Shown one piece after another: positions 43,147-54,440 of a stretch of DNA of 64,000 bases. Location of the stretch: contig JACTAT010000151.1 of the NCBI GenBank assembly GCA_014526335.1, positions 62,001 through 126,000 on the forward strand, read 5' to 3'. A model generated the notes under the pieces. The model was not told the origin of the DNA, did not search any database, and saw only the letters and a program-made list of their open reading frames with translations. The translations under genes were made by a program, and so were the position numbers. Positions within the stretch are counted from its first letter, which is position 1; each line of letters opens with the position of its first letter. The DNA is from Chrysaora quinquecirrha (taxonomy: Eukaryota; Cnidaria; Scyphozoa; Semaeostomeae; Pelagiidae).

Positions 43147-46100
43147 CAATCAAGTTTCAAGTTTCAAGTTTCAAGTTTCAAGTTTCATTGTGTATTCTCA
43201 GCTTATTTACAAAATACTGATTTAAACTCATTTAGTTCGATATAATTAATACATTCAAAATTCATTTCTAAATTATTACAAAACAGTAGTTGTATCAATA
43301 AAAGCAGCTGAATGACACATGGAAATAACCAGAGAGGGCTTTCGAGCCATATGCCATTTTGTACATGAATTTAATCAATCATGTTATAATAGCATACACA
43401 AAATGAATATGAATTAATATTACTACTTTTTTTTCTAAGCTTAAACAATAAAGATCAACTAAATCAAATCGCTAATTAAAGATTAAGATTAAAATTAATT
43501 AAAAATAAAAATAAAATAAACAAAATGATAAGATAAGGAAGGGGGTGGAATGCTTTTAGTCTTGTAACTAAATATTTTTGTCTGATGCCTATATGTTATT
43601 TAAACAGGTGTTAGTATTTTGAAATCAGGAATTTCTTGAAGGCTCTAGAAAAGGATGTTTTTGACGCCTTGACGGACGAATATTTTGAGGAATAGAATTC
43701 CAAATATCAACACCAGCGTTTGTGATGAAACGTTTACCATAGTTTGTTCTAAAATTCGGTTTGACGAGTTTTCCTGACTTAGCATGCCTTGTGTTCAAGT
43801 TATGAATGTCTTTGACTTTTTTAAATAAGTTCCCAAAAGTAGTTTTAGAACTATTTACATCATACATGAATTTAGAACATTCAATTTTGTAACAATCATC
43901 AAGATCTAGAGAGTTGAGATGCTTAAAAAGAGGTTTACTGTGCTCAGTTTTACTTTTAAAGGTTATTAATCTTACAGCTTTTTTTAATTTCTTATTAAGT
44001 GGGTCAAGGGCTGTTTTAGATGCACTACCCCAATTTAAAAGACCATAGAGAATATTTGGAAGTATAAATGCATTATTGATATTTAGAAGTACTCTTTGTG
44101 GGACAAAATGTCTTATTTTACTGAAGATTCCAATGCCCTTTGCAATTTTTCTATTTATATTTTTAATGTGAGACTTCCAATTAAGCTCTCTGTCTATTAG
44201 AACTCCCAGATATTTTGCCTCTTGTACTTCCTTTAAAGATTCGTTATTTAATTTTAAATCAATAGTCTTATTCAATTTCTTTTTAAGGCCCGGTTACACT
44301 ATTAGATATTCCATTAGATATTCCATATTTGGAGCATCTAAAACGAGAAATAATATCTAATGGAATATCTAACAGTGTAACGAGTCCATTAGATTTTCCA
44401 TTCATTTTGGCGCTGCCTGACTTCAGTAAATCGTCATCTGAGCAGAGAAAAGACGTTTTTTCGTTGAATTTGATATATTTAAGCATGTTTCTCTCCACTA
44501 TCGAAAATGGAACCAGAAATATGTGGAAAAACATGTTGCAAGTTTACTTTTCGAAGTTTGGCTTTCTCAGTGCTTCCAACACACTGTTCCATACAGTTTT
44601 TCTATTGATTTTGGTAAAACATTAATAATATTCGCTATGTAAATTGGTAAACTGCAGTTTTCTTATATAAAATACAAGAAATGGCCTGAAAAGTCCACTG
44701 TTGCTTCAAAACTTGCAAGTCATTGCGTCATCAGACAGTCGGCATCTTTATGTCTGCATTCTTTTACATTAGATATTCGGAATAAAATCAAATCGATTTG
44801 ATTTTATTCCCAGCTTGATTAGATATGTTTTTGCTGCTTTTTTAATCCCTCATCGAATATCTAATGGCACGTTACACTGTTAGATATCTAATCGACACAC
44901 TATTTTTGGTATGTCTGGTGAATATCTAATGGAATATCTAATAGTGTAACCGGGCCTTTAGAAGGGTGAATTATTAGAAAAGTAGACTTGCTTCGATTTC
45001 ATGTTAACTTATTCGCAATTAGCCAATCTGAAACATTTTGAAGTTCATTATTTAATCTTCTTTCTAGTTTATTTATATCTTTATCTGCGTAGAAGATACT
45101 CGTATCGTCAGCAAAAAGATGGAACTTTAAGAACTTGGAAGAAAATGGAATGTCATTTATATATAGTAGAAATAACAAGGGTCCAAGAACACTACCTTGT
45201 GGTACACCGTACTTAATATTAAGATCTTCTGATAGCTGTCCATTAATACTTACATGTTGCGTCCTGTCACTTAGGTACGATTTGAACCATTGAAGTGCTG
45301 TACCTCTAATACCATAGTAATCAAGTCTTTTTAACGAGTATTTTGTGGTCGACAGTATCAAAAGCTTTGGCAAAATCAAGAAAGACACAGCATGATATTG
45401 TATTATTTTCAATTGCGTCTACTATGTTTGAAGCCATATCTAGAATGGCTTGATCAGTTGATTTACCTTTCTGAAATCCAAATTGATGCTCACAAATTAT
45501 TTTGTTATCATCAATGAACTTTATAAGTTGTTGATACATTAGTTTTTCACAGATTTTATTAAAGTAACAGTGAAATTTGTCTATAATTAGATACTTCATG
45601 AGGAGATTTTGATTTAAATATAGGAATAATTTTAGCATACTTAAAAAGTTTAGGGTAATAACCAGAGCTAAACAAGAGGTTTATTAGGTGTGTTAGTGGA
45701 GTTAATATAGATTCTGAGCTTAATTTAATCAGTTTAGGGGGCAAATCATAAGAATCAGCAGCTTTAGTCTCTTTTATATCATCAATTACAAATTTTACTT
45801 CATTTGGAGCAACTGGAGAAATAAAACACGATTTTGATATTGGGTTTTTTAGGTAGTTTTCATAATTTACGGTTGTTACACCAAGCTTGTCTACAAGGTT
45901 ACTTGCTATACTTGTAAAATATCTATTAAAATGGTTTGCAATCTTTATATTATCATTAATTATATTATTGTTAAATTTTATCTCAATTTTATCAGAGTTT
46001 TTGCTTTTAGACCTATTGATAAGTTCATTTATGCCTTTCCAAATCTTTTTCGAATTGTTTTGAAGCTTTCAAAGTAGTTATTATAATGAATACGTTTGCT

Positions 46101-46290
46101 TTTACGGATAAGACGGTTCAACATATCTCTGTAATTTTTATATCGTTGGTACCAGAAATTATCATTTGATTTAAGAAACTTTTTATACAATCTATTTTTT
46201 ATTTTATTGGATTTTAAGGTACCGTTTGTAATCCATGGTTTGCGATTCCGTTTCCTTTGCTTATTTGATAGCTTTTTTAGGGGGGCGTCA
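43147..46290 (-). mobile_element. Jockey/CR1-like LINE, 5'-truncated but longer (copy 2)
   Basis: As copy 1 but with its RT N-terminal half intact: RKPWITNGTLKS and LIRKSKRIHYNNYF (about 46240-46080), PPKLIKLSSESI...IPIFKSKSP, HQFGFQKGKSTDQAI, VFLDFAKAFDTVDHK (first catalytic Asp), VPQGSVLGPLLF, FADD. Several frame breaks occur between 45320 and 45760. The endonuclease is missing. The 3' TCAAGTT tail is at 43150-43186. It is inserted in the SAP/SWIM gene, with a likely short ATTGA target-site duplication. Confidence 0.8.
44286..44957. mobile_element. 672-bp MITE with TTA target-site duplication (copy 2)
   Basis: Same insertion as 32944-33614; TTA at 44283-44285 and 44958-44960; one base longer in a T-run. 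Confidence 0.85.
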
Positions 46291-46571
46291 ATTCGTCAAT
46301 TGTCAATTCGTTGCTGTTTTCTACAGCTATCTCTTGTTGTACTTCCTTTGCTGATTTTACAAGAGGCACATTGTTCTAGCATACAACAAACACTCTTGCA
46401 ATAAGTTCTTGCTTGCGACCAGAAACTTTCAATCCTCGAAGACGAAGGAAATCTTTCAATTCTTCTACTTTCATCTTTGAAATCATGTCAAACTCCATGA
46501 TAAACCAAAGTAAATCGAAGCAAATCCAGATGTATATGTAGTCTGCAAGAGCAAGGTATTTGCAAGAGCTT

Positions 46572-46772
46572 TTAAGAAAGCTGTTTCCGTGATAACAGAC
46601 TACGCAAAAATATAAAAATTTGAGAAATAAATACAAACTTTTGTCAAACTTTGCACGCTTCTCAACCTTCACACACACCACAACACGCACAACCACAGCG
46701 CTTTCACAGCTTTTCAACCCTTAATTTTTGCCCAGATCCCGCGGCCAAAACAAGGCCACGAATATCGAATTG
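46572..46772 (-). repeat. Right terminal inverted repeat of the ISL2EU-like element
   Basis: Reverse complement matches the left repeat at 39363 (and 28014). Ends ...GAATTG at 46772. It contains an extra GTTGTGCGT-type block relative to the left end. It is upstream of the SAP exon of the minus-strand gene and may hold that gene's promoter. Confidence 0.75.
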
Positions 46773-48260
46773 GCGTATGGGCCATCAGAAATGTTCACAA
46801 TAATGATGTGCCTGTTTCCACAGATCTTTTAAATATTCTATTAACGAGCAACGATGATTTATCAGAAAGAATGCCTTCTGAGGATATGCCAGAAGTGGAC
46901 ATGGGTAGAGGAGATGATCAAGGATTCGTTGGTGAAATGGACTATTTCTTCATGAATGAATCAATTGCAAGAGAAACGGCATTAAATGATGATGATCCTA
47001 ATGATAATTGCAGAGCACAAGTAAACAAGGGTGAATTTAAAACTTAACTTAGCTATTTCTTCCTATTGTATTTAGAACAAATCATCACAGAAGCCTAATG
47101 TCTAATGATTTCATCACTAACAAAGTGCGAAGGCAAAAATGCTATAGTCAACTTAGTATAACGCTACTTAAAGAGGTAACTGCAATTAATTGAAACCTAA
47201 GACATCCAATTCGTTTTAGTATGTTCCATTCTCTCAAAACTTGCAATAAAAGATATGAAATAGATATAAAAGTTTTGCAGCATTTATGTCCCTTTCACAT
47301 TCATTGTTAAGCATTTTCCATCGGCCTTGAGGCAGTGCGTTGAGTAATGATAAAATCTTCTTAGGTATGGCTTCCTTCGATAGACTGTCTTTATCCCTGT
47401 ATTTTTTTCACTCTTCAGGTATTGCGGAAACTATCTTCTTCTGAACGTTAGCATCGCTTGATTACTAAACTCCCCCTTTTGTACCACCAAATAGAACTTG
47501 TGCATATCCTCATTTTGAATACACAAGACGTTACAGAAATATTTACAAGCTCTTCTGTCAGCTTGGCCCCTTCTAAGAGAGTTCCGTGTTTTTTTTTTAA
47601 ATTTCCCATTGAAGTAGATATTTAGTTCATCTGAGCAATGCTAAAGTTTTGGTGATCTCAGAATAATCCACGCTCTGGTCTTACCATAAGAACTTATTTT
47701 CCCGAACCCCTGCATTTGCAAGATGTTTGCAAATACATGCGATGTTCGAGCAAAGTGATTATTACTTAAAATCATTTTCTCCATTCATTAGGGTCTTTGA
47801 CTATATCGAAGAATGGGATGCAAGGTCAAAATCAAGCTGGAGTCAGAATCTGGATTTGTGAAAAGTTTCTATTTGCATCAACTGGAGAAGCAGGTACTGG
47901 AACAACCAAAAACAAAAAGCAGCAGGTCCATACAGTCACAAGCCTGAAGATCAATGATAAAAAAAAACAAATTCAAGTAATCAACTTGCAATGGGGAATG
48001 TAGAGATGGTAGAACCAGAGATATCAGAGGTGCCAATGAAGCATTTTCCTACCAGGAAAATAGTTGAAAATTTGAAAATAACGAAGGAACTATCTGCAAG
48101 CAAGCACACCCATCAGAGATCTGTCAGGTAGAGAGCCACAGAAAGAAATGAGACACAGGGCTAAGAATGCACCAGTGAAAAACAAGTGGGAGGTATGCAA
48201 GATCATTTTTGGCAGCAAGGATGCGACTATTAGGCGCATGTAAAATGTGCCAGTATTAAA
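46773..48260 (+). other. Unrecognised coding-like exons right of the ISL2EU-like element
   Basis: The frame at 46808-47045 is acidic (DDLSERMPSEDMPEVDMGRGDD) and ends near a plausible donor (CACAA|GTAAAC). A second piece begins after TTCATTAG at about 47790 (VFDYIEEWDARSKSSW), and a third at about 47990-48130 (GNVEMVEPEISEVPMK, KITKELSASKHTHQR) with a continuation RHRAKNAPVKNKWEVCKIIF. The pieces look like exons of one gene, but I recognise no domain. The intervening 47050-47780 is AT-rich with nothing recognisable. Confidence 0.3.
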
Positions 48261-48568
48261 CTGAAAAGCGAAATCGCATTAGAAACTGTTCAATTTTGTC
48301 CAGCACACAAAACGATCTAGAGAACTGGTATCATAAATTTGTTAGTATTTGTCAAGTATTTGTTTTTTTATATAAAATATCTGTTCATTTTTTTATGAAT
48401 CAAAACGAATGTAACGTTATACTTATTTCAACAACTGCTGTTGAAGGAAACCAAATAAAGTTGTGAATAAAATCTACTTACTTTCTCAAGACTCCCTAAA
48501 TTTTCGTGGTTTTCAACCAACTCATGTCATTTGGAGCAATAAAGTCAGAGAGAAAAGTTTTTCAGAGT

Positions 48569-48820
48569 TTATTTATTTCCTCTTAACAGGCATTGCCCCT
48601 TGATAATGCCGAGAATTGCCTGTTCTAGTATGCAAAACTGCATTCTCCATACTGTTTTTTTTATGATTTTTGGCATCAGTGACTGTGTATAGCTATCAAC
48701 TGTGCGTACTCCTTTGTATGTGGAGCCATTTCTTACAAATAAAGGTGGACTTGATTTTTTCTTCCCTCCTTCAACTGCAAAATCATCACATATCCTAACT
48801 CTATACCGAAAGAGCATCAA
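48569..48820 (-). CDS. Unrecognised small ORF
   Basis: 83 codons on the minus strand, with RYRVRICDDFAVEGGKKKSS and YTQSLMPKIIKKTVWRMQF. It looks coding-like (balanced composition, no low-complexity runs) but I cannot assign a family. It may be an exon fragment of a transposon gene. Confidence 0.25.
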   Translation of the reverse strand: MMLFRYRVRICDDFAVEGGKKKSSPPLFVRNGSTYKGVRTVDSYTQSLMPKIIKKTVWRMQFCILEQAILGIIKGQCLLRGNK

Positions 48821-48829
48821 TGCATGGAA

Positions 48830-49234
48830 AAAGTGAAAATCATTTGCTGAAGATATAAGTATTTTTTATCCTTTACAGTATTGCAGCAGCTCCAAACCCA
48901 TTTTCTACCGACAGATGGCTCTAAGTCATGTTCTTTGCAATAACAAACATATGAAGTCAGTAGCTCATCAGCTATGCTAACGTACATTATTTACAAAAAA
49001 CGCCATATTCTGTGATGATTAGCCCATCTTTTCAAGAATTCCAATGACTTTGTTGTGTAAAAGCCCAGAAGCTTTGCGATTTCGCCACTAAATATGTCTC
49101 AATTCAGAGAGAGTAGGGTTTTACAAGCATTCATTTCAATGTGCAACAGTTCTGGCTATAGTAAATTCAAGTCAAATTTTTTACTGAGTTAGCTTTCACA
49201 CAAATGGCCATTGAATGATTCCTTCCCATAGAAT
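48830..49234. other. AT-rich stretch without recognisable content
   Basis: Separates the small ORF from the LINE 3' end. No repeats or coding motif seen. Confidence 0.4.
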
Positions 49235-51510
49235 TGTTTTTTTTTAAACAAAGGTATTAGGCCAAAAGGGCCTCTAACTTATTAACAAAACTAGTTAAAC
49301 TTAATTAAAAAATACAAAAGAAATTAATTTACTACAAGGAACTACTGAGAATAACTAGTAAAAAAAAAGCTACTGTACGTATGTCCAAAACAGTTCGCAA
49401 TTTAAAAGAAAGTTATCAATAAGAGTAACAAAGGTATACAATACAATACAATAATTAAAATGAATACAATAATAGATGATAGGATAGCGGATAAAACTAT
49501 TTAAAATTTAAATTCTGATTTCTTTTTTAAACATTTGGTAACAAACGATTAAACCAAAAGAAGACACTTAGTATCTTCTTGGCTAAGCATCCATATAAAT
49601 TTATTTCGAGTGCTTAAATGACCTATGGATTGGTATGACAGTTCAATTTTGTTCAATAGATCTCTTCTTTCATTCTCAAAAACTGGGCATAACATAAGAA
49701 AATGAATCTCGTCCCCCAGAATTTTATTTCCCATAGTGGTGCAGTATTTACAGTATCTTTCTGATCTTGGAATTTTGTTTTTACCAAATCTCCCAGCCTT
49801 AATTTCTAAGTTTTGTGCACTTAATCTTAACTTTGACAAACAATGCCTTTTATTAAAGTCAGAAATTGCATCTAGATATCTTTCAAATTTGAAAACAGTT
49901 TTGAATTCAGCATATGTACAGAGTTTTCTATTTTGAACCCAATGTTCGTGAAGATAGGATATGATTTGACTCACAAAGTAATTGTAGACTTTTGATTTAA
50001 TTATACAAGGAATATCAGAGGAAAGAATACCATATTTATCCCTTAAACTATATGCTTCGGAGAGCCGATCTATGTTACCAGAAACAGTGTCATTAAAAAG
50101 AAATCAAAAGCACTTTGAAACATACCTATTTGACTCTACATTATTTAGTGATTCAAGGCAACGAAGAAATTTGAGAATGTTAACATGTCTATGCAATTGA
50201 AGCTTAATTCTTCCAAGTTCAGCATAAATTGCATCGGAATTAGTTGTCGATTTCACACCTAGTATATATTTACAAGCAGATAAGTGAAGATGCTCTAAGG
50301 TTATATAGTCATCAAATCCCCAAATTTCGGATGCATAATTAAGAATGGGTAAAATTGTTTGATCAAAAAGGTAAAGCGACAAGCTTGGGTGTAATCCGTC
50401 AAATTCTTTACATTTGTTAGTTAATGCAAAATATGCTTTGCTAGCTTTCTCTTTATTAAGATCCACATGTTCATTGAAAGAGCCGTTTGATTTTATTGTT
50501 ACACCGAGGTATTTATAATATTCACACTCTAATACATCTTTGCTGCCCAAATGCCATATCCTTTTATTTTTAGAACCACGTTTTTTTTTCTTAATTACCA
50601 TTACTTTCGTTTTCTTGACATTTACTTCCATTTGGATATTATTCATCAAATTGTGTAATACATGGAGTTGATTTTGTAAATGTTCGGGAGTTTCTGCTAA
50701 AAGAACCAAATCATCAGCATACAAGAGTGTGTTGAAAATATCATCACTTAGTCTTACACCATTTGATTCAGCACTAATTGTGTGATTTAAGTAATTCAGA
50801 AATAGTTCAAAGAGCATTGGACTTAAGATACAACCTTGACGAACCCCACGAGCACAACTGAAATAGTTAGTTAAGCCATTACTAGCAAGAGCACAGGATT
50901 AAACTTTAGAGTGCAGAGATGAGATTATCTTATAAAAATTCCCCTTAATACCATTCGCAAGCAACTTTTTGAGTAACAAGCAGTATGGAACTGAGTCAAA
51001 TGCTTTCCTAAAATCAACAAAAGAGGCATAAAGACTTTTATTATTGTTAAAGGAGTTTTGAATCAGTGTATTAAGAGTTAATGATGATCTGAAGTTTGAT
51101 GCTGTTTTTGGTATGCTATTTTATTTTCATCAAGAATGGCATAGGTATCTAAAAAGTGTTGAGTCTTTGTAAAAGAATTCCCAAAAAGAGTTTGCCAAAA
51201 ATGCTTAGAAGAGTTATCCCTCTATAATTATCAAGGTCTGACTTTTCACCACCTTTGAAAAGAAGAACAACAATACCCACAGCCCATTCCTCAGGAAATT
51301 CGCCCAAGTTTAAAATTTTATTAAAAAGTTTGGTGAAGACAGATAAGAATGAATCATCTAAACTTTTCAGAAGTTCTGTAGTAATAAGATCAATTCCCAA
51401 GGCTTTGCCACTTTTAAGCCTTGTGATCATAGACTTGACCTCATCAAAAGTTATCTCAGAAATAAGAATGATGTTGACCAAATATATATATATATACAAG
51501 ACATGCACGC
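49235..51510 (-). mobile_element. LINE (non-LTR retrotransposon), 5'-truncated and frameshifted
   Basis: Minus strand: RT fingers at 51149-51508 (MITRLKSGKALGIDLITTELL, FPEEWAVGIVVLLFKGG, NYRGITLLS), palm at 50104-50880 (GVRQGCILSPMLFELF, FNTLLYADDLVLLAE with catalytic YADD, MEVNVKKTKVMV, YKYLGVTIKSNG), and a C-terminal region at 49549-49974 with a CCHC-type finger (CKYCTTMGNK...HFLMLC). The 3' terminus lies near 49235 with an A-rich tail on the minus strand. Stops and shifts between 50880 and 51150 break the frame. The 5' edge coincides with a short (TA)n at about 51482-51497. It is distinct from the two other LINEs in the window. Confidence 0.75.
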
Positions 51511-51662
51511 GCAGGGGGGGCGGTTATTATATTTGCGCTATGGGGGGAGACGTCTTTACCCTATCAGTAACCATGGGGATTGTCGCTACTGACCCCCCAA
51601 ATAGTGAGACGTTTTTATTGGTGAACATTTCAAAGTCAATCTGTTTGAACTTTGCATCATTC

Positions 51663-51722
51663 TAACTTCTGATTTCTAAATTCTAAATATTCTAAATTCT
51701 AAATTCTAAATTCTAAATTCTA
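51663..51722. repeat. (AATTCTA)n short tandem repeat
   Basis: Seven-base motif AATTCTA, with one shortened unit, repeated about seven times. It resembles the short tandem tails at LINE 3' ends, but no LINE adjoins it. Confidence 0.8.
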
Positions 51723-51827
51723 ATCCAACTCAATTAAAAGTGATATTTTCCACATAACTTAGAATTTACAATTACAATATCATGCTATAATTTGCTTTGA
51801 AGTCACATGTAAGGATTCACTGTATGT

Positions 51828-52185
51828 TTTGGGTGCGTTCTTTTGAAGCGAAGCAAAAATTTGATTCGACGTTGTACCGTTTTTTCATTGTATTAGTGAA
51901 GCTACTTCGCTTTTGCAGCAATTCGCTTTTATTGCTTAGAGAAGCAAAACAAATTTTCTGCGTTCTGTTCGAAAACTGTTTCGGTTGTTCGTTGCTGTTT
52001 CTTAGTGTCTCCTTGGATCACGTCACAATTTAGGACTCGATCCAGTCAGATTTCACGCCAAAATGAATTTTGTTTGCAAGACTGAATCAATGTCTTATTT
52101 TTTTCGTTCTGCTTCGGTTAGATGTCTTTGTAGAATCAAAAAGGCGAAGCAAATTTCAGATTTGCTTGAAAACAACGCACCCAAA
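51828..52185. mobile_element. Candidate MITE (about 355 bp) with imperfect terminal inverted repeats
   Basis: TTTGGGTGCGTTCTTTTGAAGC at the left is mirrored by GCTTGAAAACAACGCACCCAAA at the right (two mismatches). Sub-terminal GAAGCGAAGCAAAAATTTGA / TTTCGTTCTGCTTCG-type repeats lie inside. It has no coding capacity. The target-site duplication is unclear, so the superfamily is not assigned. Confidence 0.65.
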
Positions 52186-52507
52186 TTTATCTATTGGATC
52201 ATAGAAGCCGTTATCGAAAATTCACTAACAATATACTTATAGAAATTTAGGCAAACGTCGGACGCAACAGAACTTAACAACGTACAGTAAGTAGATTTCA
52301 AATTTCAAATTATGTTTCACGCACTGAACAATTTTTTCAAATAGCAATCATTACATTCTTTTACAAATTTCTTAATTTTTCCATGAAAAGTATTTTAAAT
52401 TTGGCTTTGTTGATAATCGTATGAAATTTGTTATGTTCGGAAAATATTTATTAAGAAATCAAATTGGTAATTTATTTAAATAGATGAAGCAAACTCTAAC
52501 TCAATAG

Positions 52508-52581
52508 AGATAGAGCATTAATTCATATACGAATTATCAGTTTATTTGTTGTCACTTCTAATATGAATTAATGCTCTATCT
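52508..52581. repeat. Perfect 21-bp inverted repeat (hairpin), 32-bp loop
   Basis: AGATAGAGCATTAATTCATAT at 52508-52528 is the exact reverse complement of 52561-52581. It may be a miniature element or a cruciform-forming site. Confidence 0.8.
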
Positions 52582-54440
52582 GCTCTATAATTTTTAGCAA
52601 AGATTTATAAACATTGTTCTCCCCCGCTACCTTTTTGGCAGGGGGAGAATCGTTTTTCTGTTCATCCTTCTTATCTTCTTCTTTCTCCTGCTCCCTCTTC
52701 CTTCTTCCTCCCCCATCACTCAGACGATTAGGAGCGCGATTCTGCTCCACAAATTTTATGTGTATGTGACCCTGATCACTGTCGAAAAATGACATCAAAG
52801 AGAATAGCCATAGATAAAATAAGGTAATAGGCATGAACGTTTGTTAAAGGAGTTGTTCGGAATTCCCTGCAGAAAAGGCAATTTAGGTATTCTATTCCTA
52901 TTCATTGTTGCAAAATGGTAGCTTGAGCCACTCCTATACTTGTCTATTCATTTACCAGGAAATATATAACCTCATATCGTCAGTACATGCCTGTACATTT
53001 TCGGTTTATACTACTCAAATAAAAAGTTATTGCATTGTATATTACTTTTGAACACGGTATAGTGAAAACCCTTGACAATTACTAGACTTTTGGGTCATGC
53101 TATTGCAATAAAGCAACTTGGTGCTGCTTTCTTCACATTTGTATTTCAAAAATTTTGAAGCTATGAGCGGCCAATACTGGATAATGTTGGCCTATCATTG
53201 CGTTGCATTCATATTTTTTCAGTTCATTAGATTGCGTAGCAGAATGCCCATAGAGCAATTATCATTACTCGGATTTGATAGATTTTTGTAAACAATATAT
53301 TTACCTAAAATTTTCAATTCTTTTTCCCTGCCTATCGGCAAAGTAAAAATTCTTGTGTCTGGCTATTCTGAACAGAATAGCCACCTCCTTCTTGAATGAA
53401 CTGAGGGTTGCCCCTCTTTCCCATACCAGTTCCTGAATTGAAATAAATACAAATCATTTGATGGTGCATATTTCAAAGTTGTAATGTTTAAATACTATTT
53501 GCATGTACAAAACATTCTGGTTTGCTTTCCGGATGTTTATAGGCTACCTTTGAAAGATTAAATTTGAAATATTGAAATTGAATACTGGAATAAGAAGAAA
53601 CGTTTAAATCTGAGAGAATTCATTTTCATATTCAATCGTAGCCCCATGTAAAAAGAGTAATATGTTTAGAGAGGTTAGAAGGGGGCATCATGCTCCAAAA
53701 ACTATGGTTTGAGATTATAATCAATTTGTCACTATAATACTGAACAGATATGCATATTGAAGTAGACTGAGAGATCCTGATTAAAAAATGGGTGTTTCGG
53801 GCATATCAATTGTCCCTGATTGTATATATTTCAGCATACCTTCTTATTATAGCGCCCAAGATGGATATTGATCCATTTGGCGCCCTCGTTCCTTCTAAGG
53901 TTTCTTTCACGGAAGAACCTTGGCATTTTCTGGGAATATGAAAACAATATAATAAGTCCCTTTGTTCATTAACGAACATTAAATTATACAGATTGAATAT
54001 TGAATACTGGAGTTCTCATTTCCGTTCTTTTCTGAGAAGAGTAATTATCAATCAATAAATATATTAAAGAGATGAAATTAACTGAAACTATAAATAGATA
54101 AATAGAAATTATTTGGCTTCATGTCTTCAAAAACTACCTGGAAAAAGAAGACATAGTAAATGAGGATACGTAGTAATTATATTTTGTCACATTATATTTC
54201 TTATGCTTCACTTACCTGTTTTCTGTAATGTTACTGAATTCAATTTCTTAAATACATATATAACATAATATAATTAAATTTAATCATGTTTTCAGTAGCC
54301 AAGTGAAATTACAGTGCTTTCTATTTCTAAGTAATACATTATTAAAATTTAACACCCTAGCAATTATGTATTGGTGCTCCACTATTTTTTATTCGACAAA
54401 ATCCTCCATTTTGCCCATGGCTACTGACATTGTGGCATTC
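52582..54440. other. AT-rich stretch with one low-complexity ORF and a short hairpin
   Basis: Minus-strand ORF 52568-52834 has a Lys/Glu-rich stretch (KREQEKEEDKKDEQK) without a known domain. 53852-53884 forms an imperfect hairpin (GCGCCCAAGATGGAT / ATCCATTTGGCGC). Nothing else recognised. Confidence 0.35.

Larger units (their letters stand above)
34019..45361. repeat. Copy 2 of the 11.35-kb tandem duplication
   Basis: Same content and order as 22672-34018. At its right edge the LINE reverse transcriptase frame continues into unique DNA (AFDTVDHKILV upstream of the border), whereas in copy 1 the same frame is cut at 34018 by the start of copy 2. Copy 2 is therefore joined to the native right flank, and copy 1 to the native left flank. 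Confidence 0.95.
41340..46498 (-). pseudogene. SAP/SWIM/YqaJ-type partner protein of the ISL2EU-like element, copy 2, split by two LINEs
   Basis: The N-terminal exon begins at ATG 46498: FDMISKMKVEELKDFLRLRG...RKQELIARVF, a SAP DNA-binding motif. It continues to about 46300 (ENSNELTID), is interrupted by a LINE, and resumes at about 43147 as EGERLPDPFQLQDGW with the SWIM region (42600-43076). A second LINE interrupts it between KLSRGD (about 42627) and GQRGKKKTEL (about 41790). The last part runs to about 41340 with the WFAVRQHVIL stretch after a TAG. If both LINEs are left out at their target-site borders the frame is continuous at both joints. The YqaJ catalytic part is largely lost. Known: YqaJ proteins are the second gene of ISL2EU elements. 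Confidence 0.7.
39363..46772. mobile_element. ISL2EU-like (PIF/Harbinger-related) DNA transposon with nested insertions
   Basis: Bounded by inverted repeats of about 200 bp at 39363-39555 and 46572-46772. It contains two convergent genes: a THAP-DDE_4 transposase on + (39636-41181), and a SAP/SWIM/YqaJ-type protein on - (start 46498, remains down to about 41340). This two-gene layout is that of ISL2EU elements. The minus gene is split by an RTE-like LINE (41804-42613) and by a jockey/CR1-like LINE (about 43147-46290), the latter interrupted by a MITE (44286-44957). The target-site duplication could not be settled. Confidence 0.7.
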
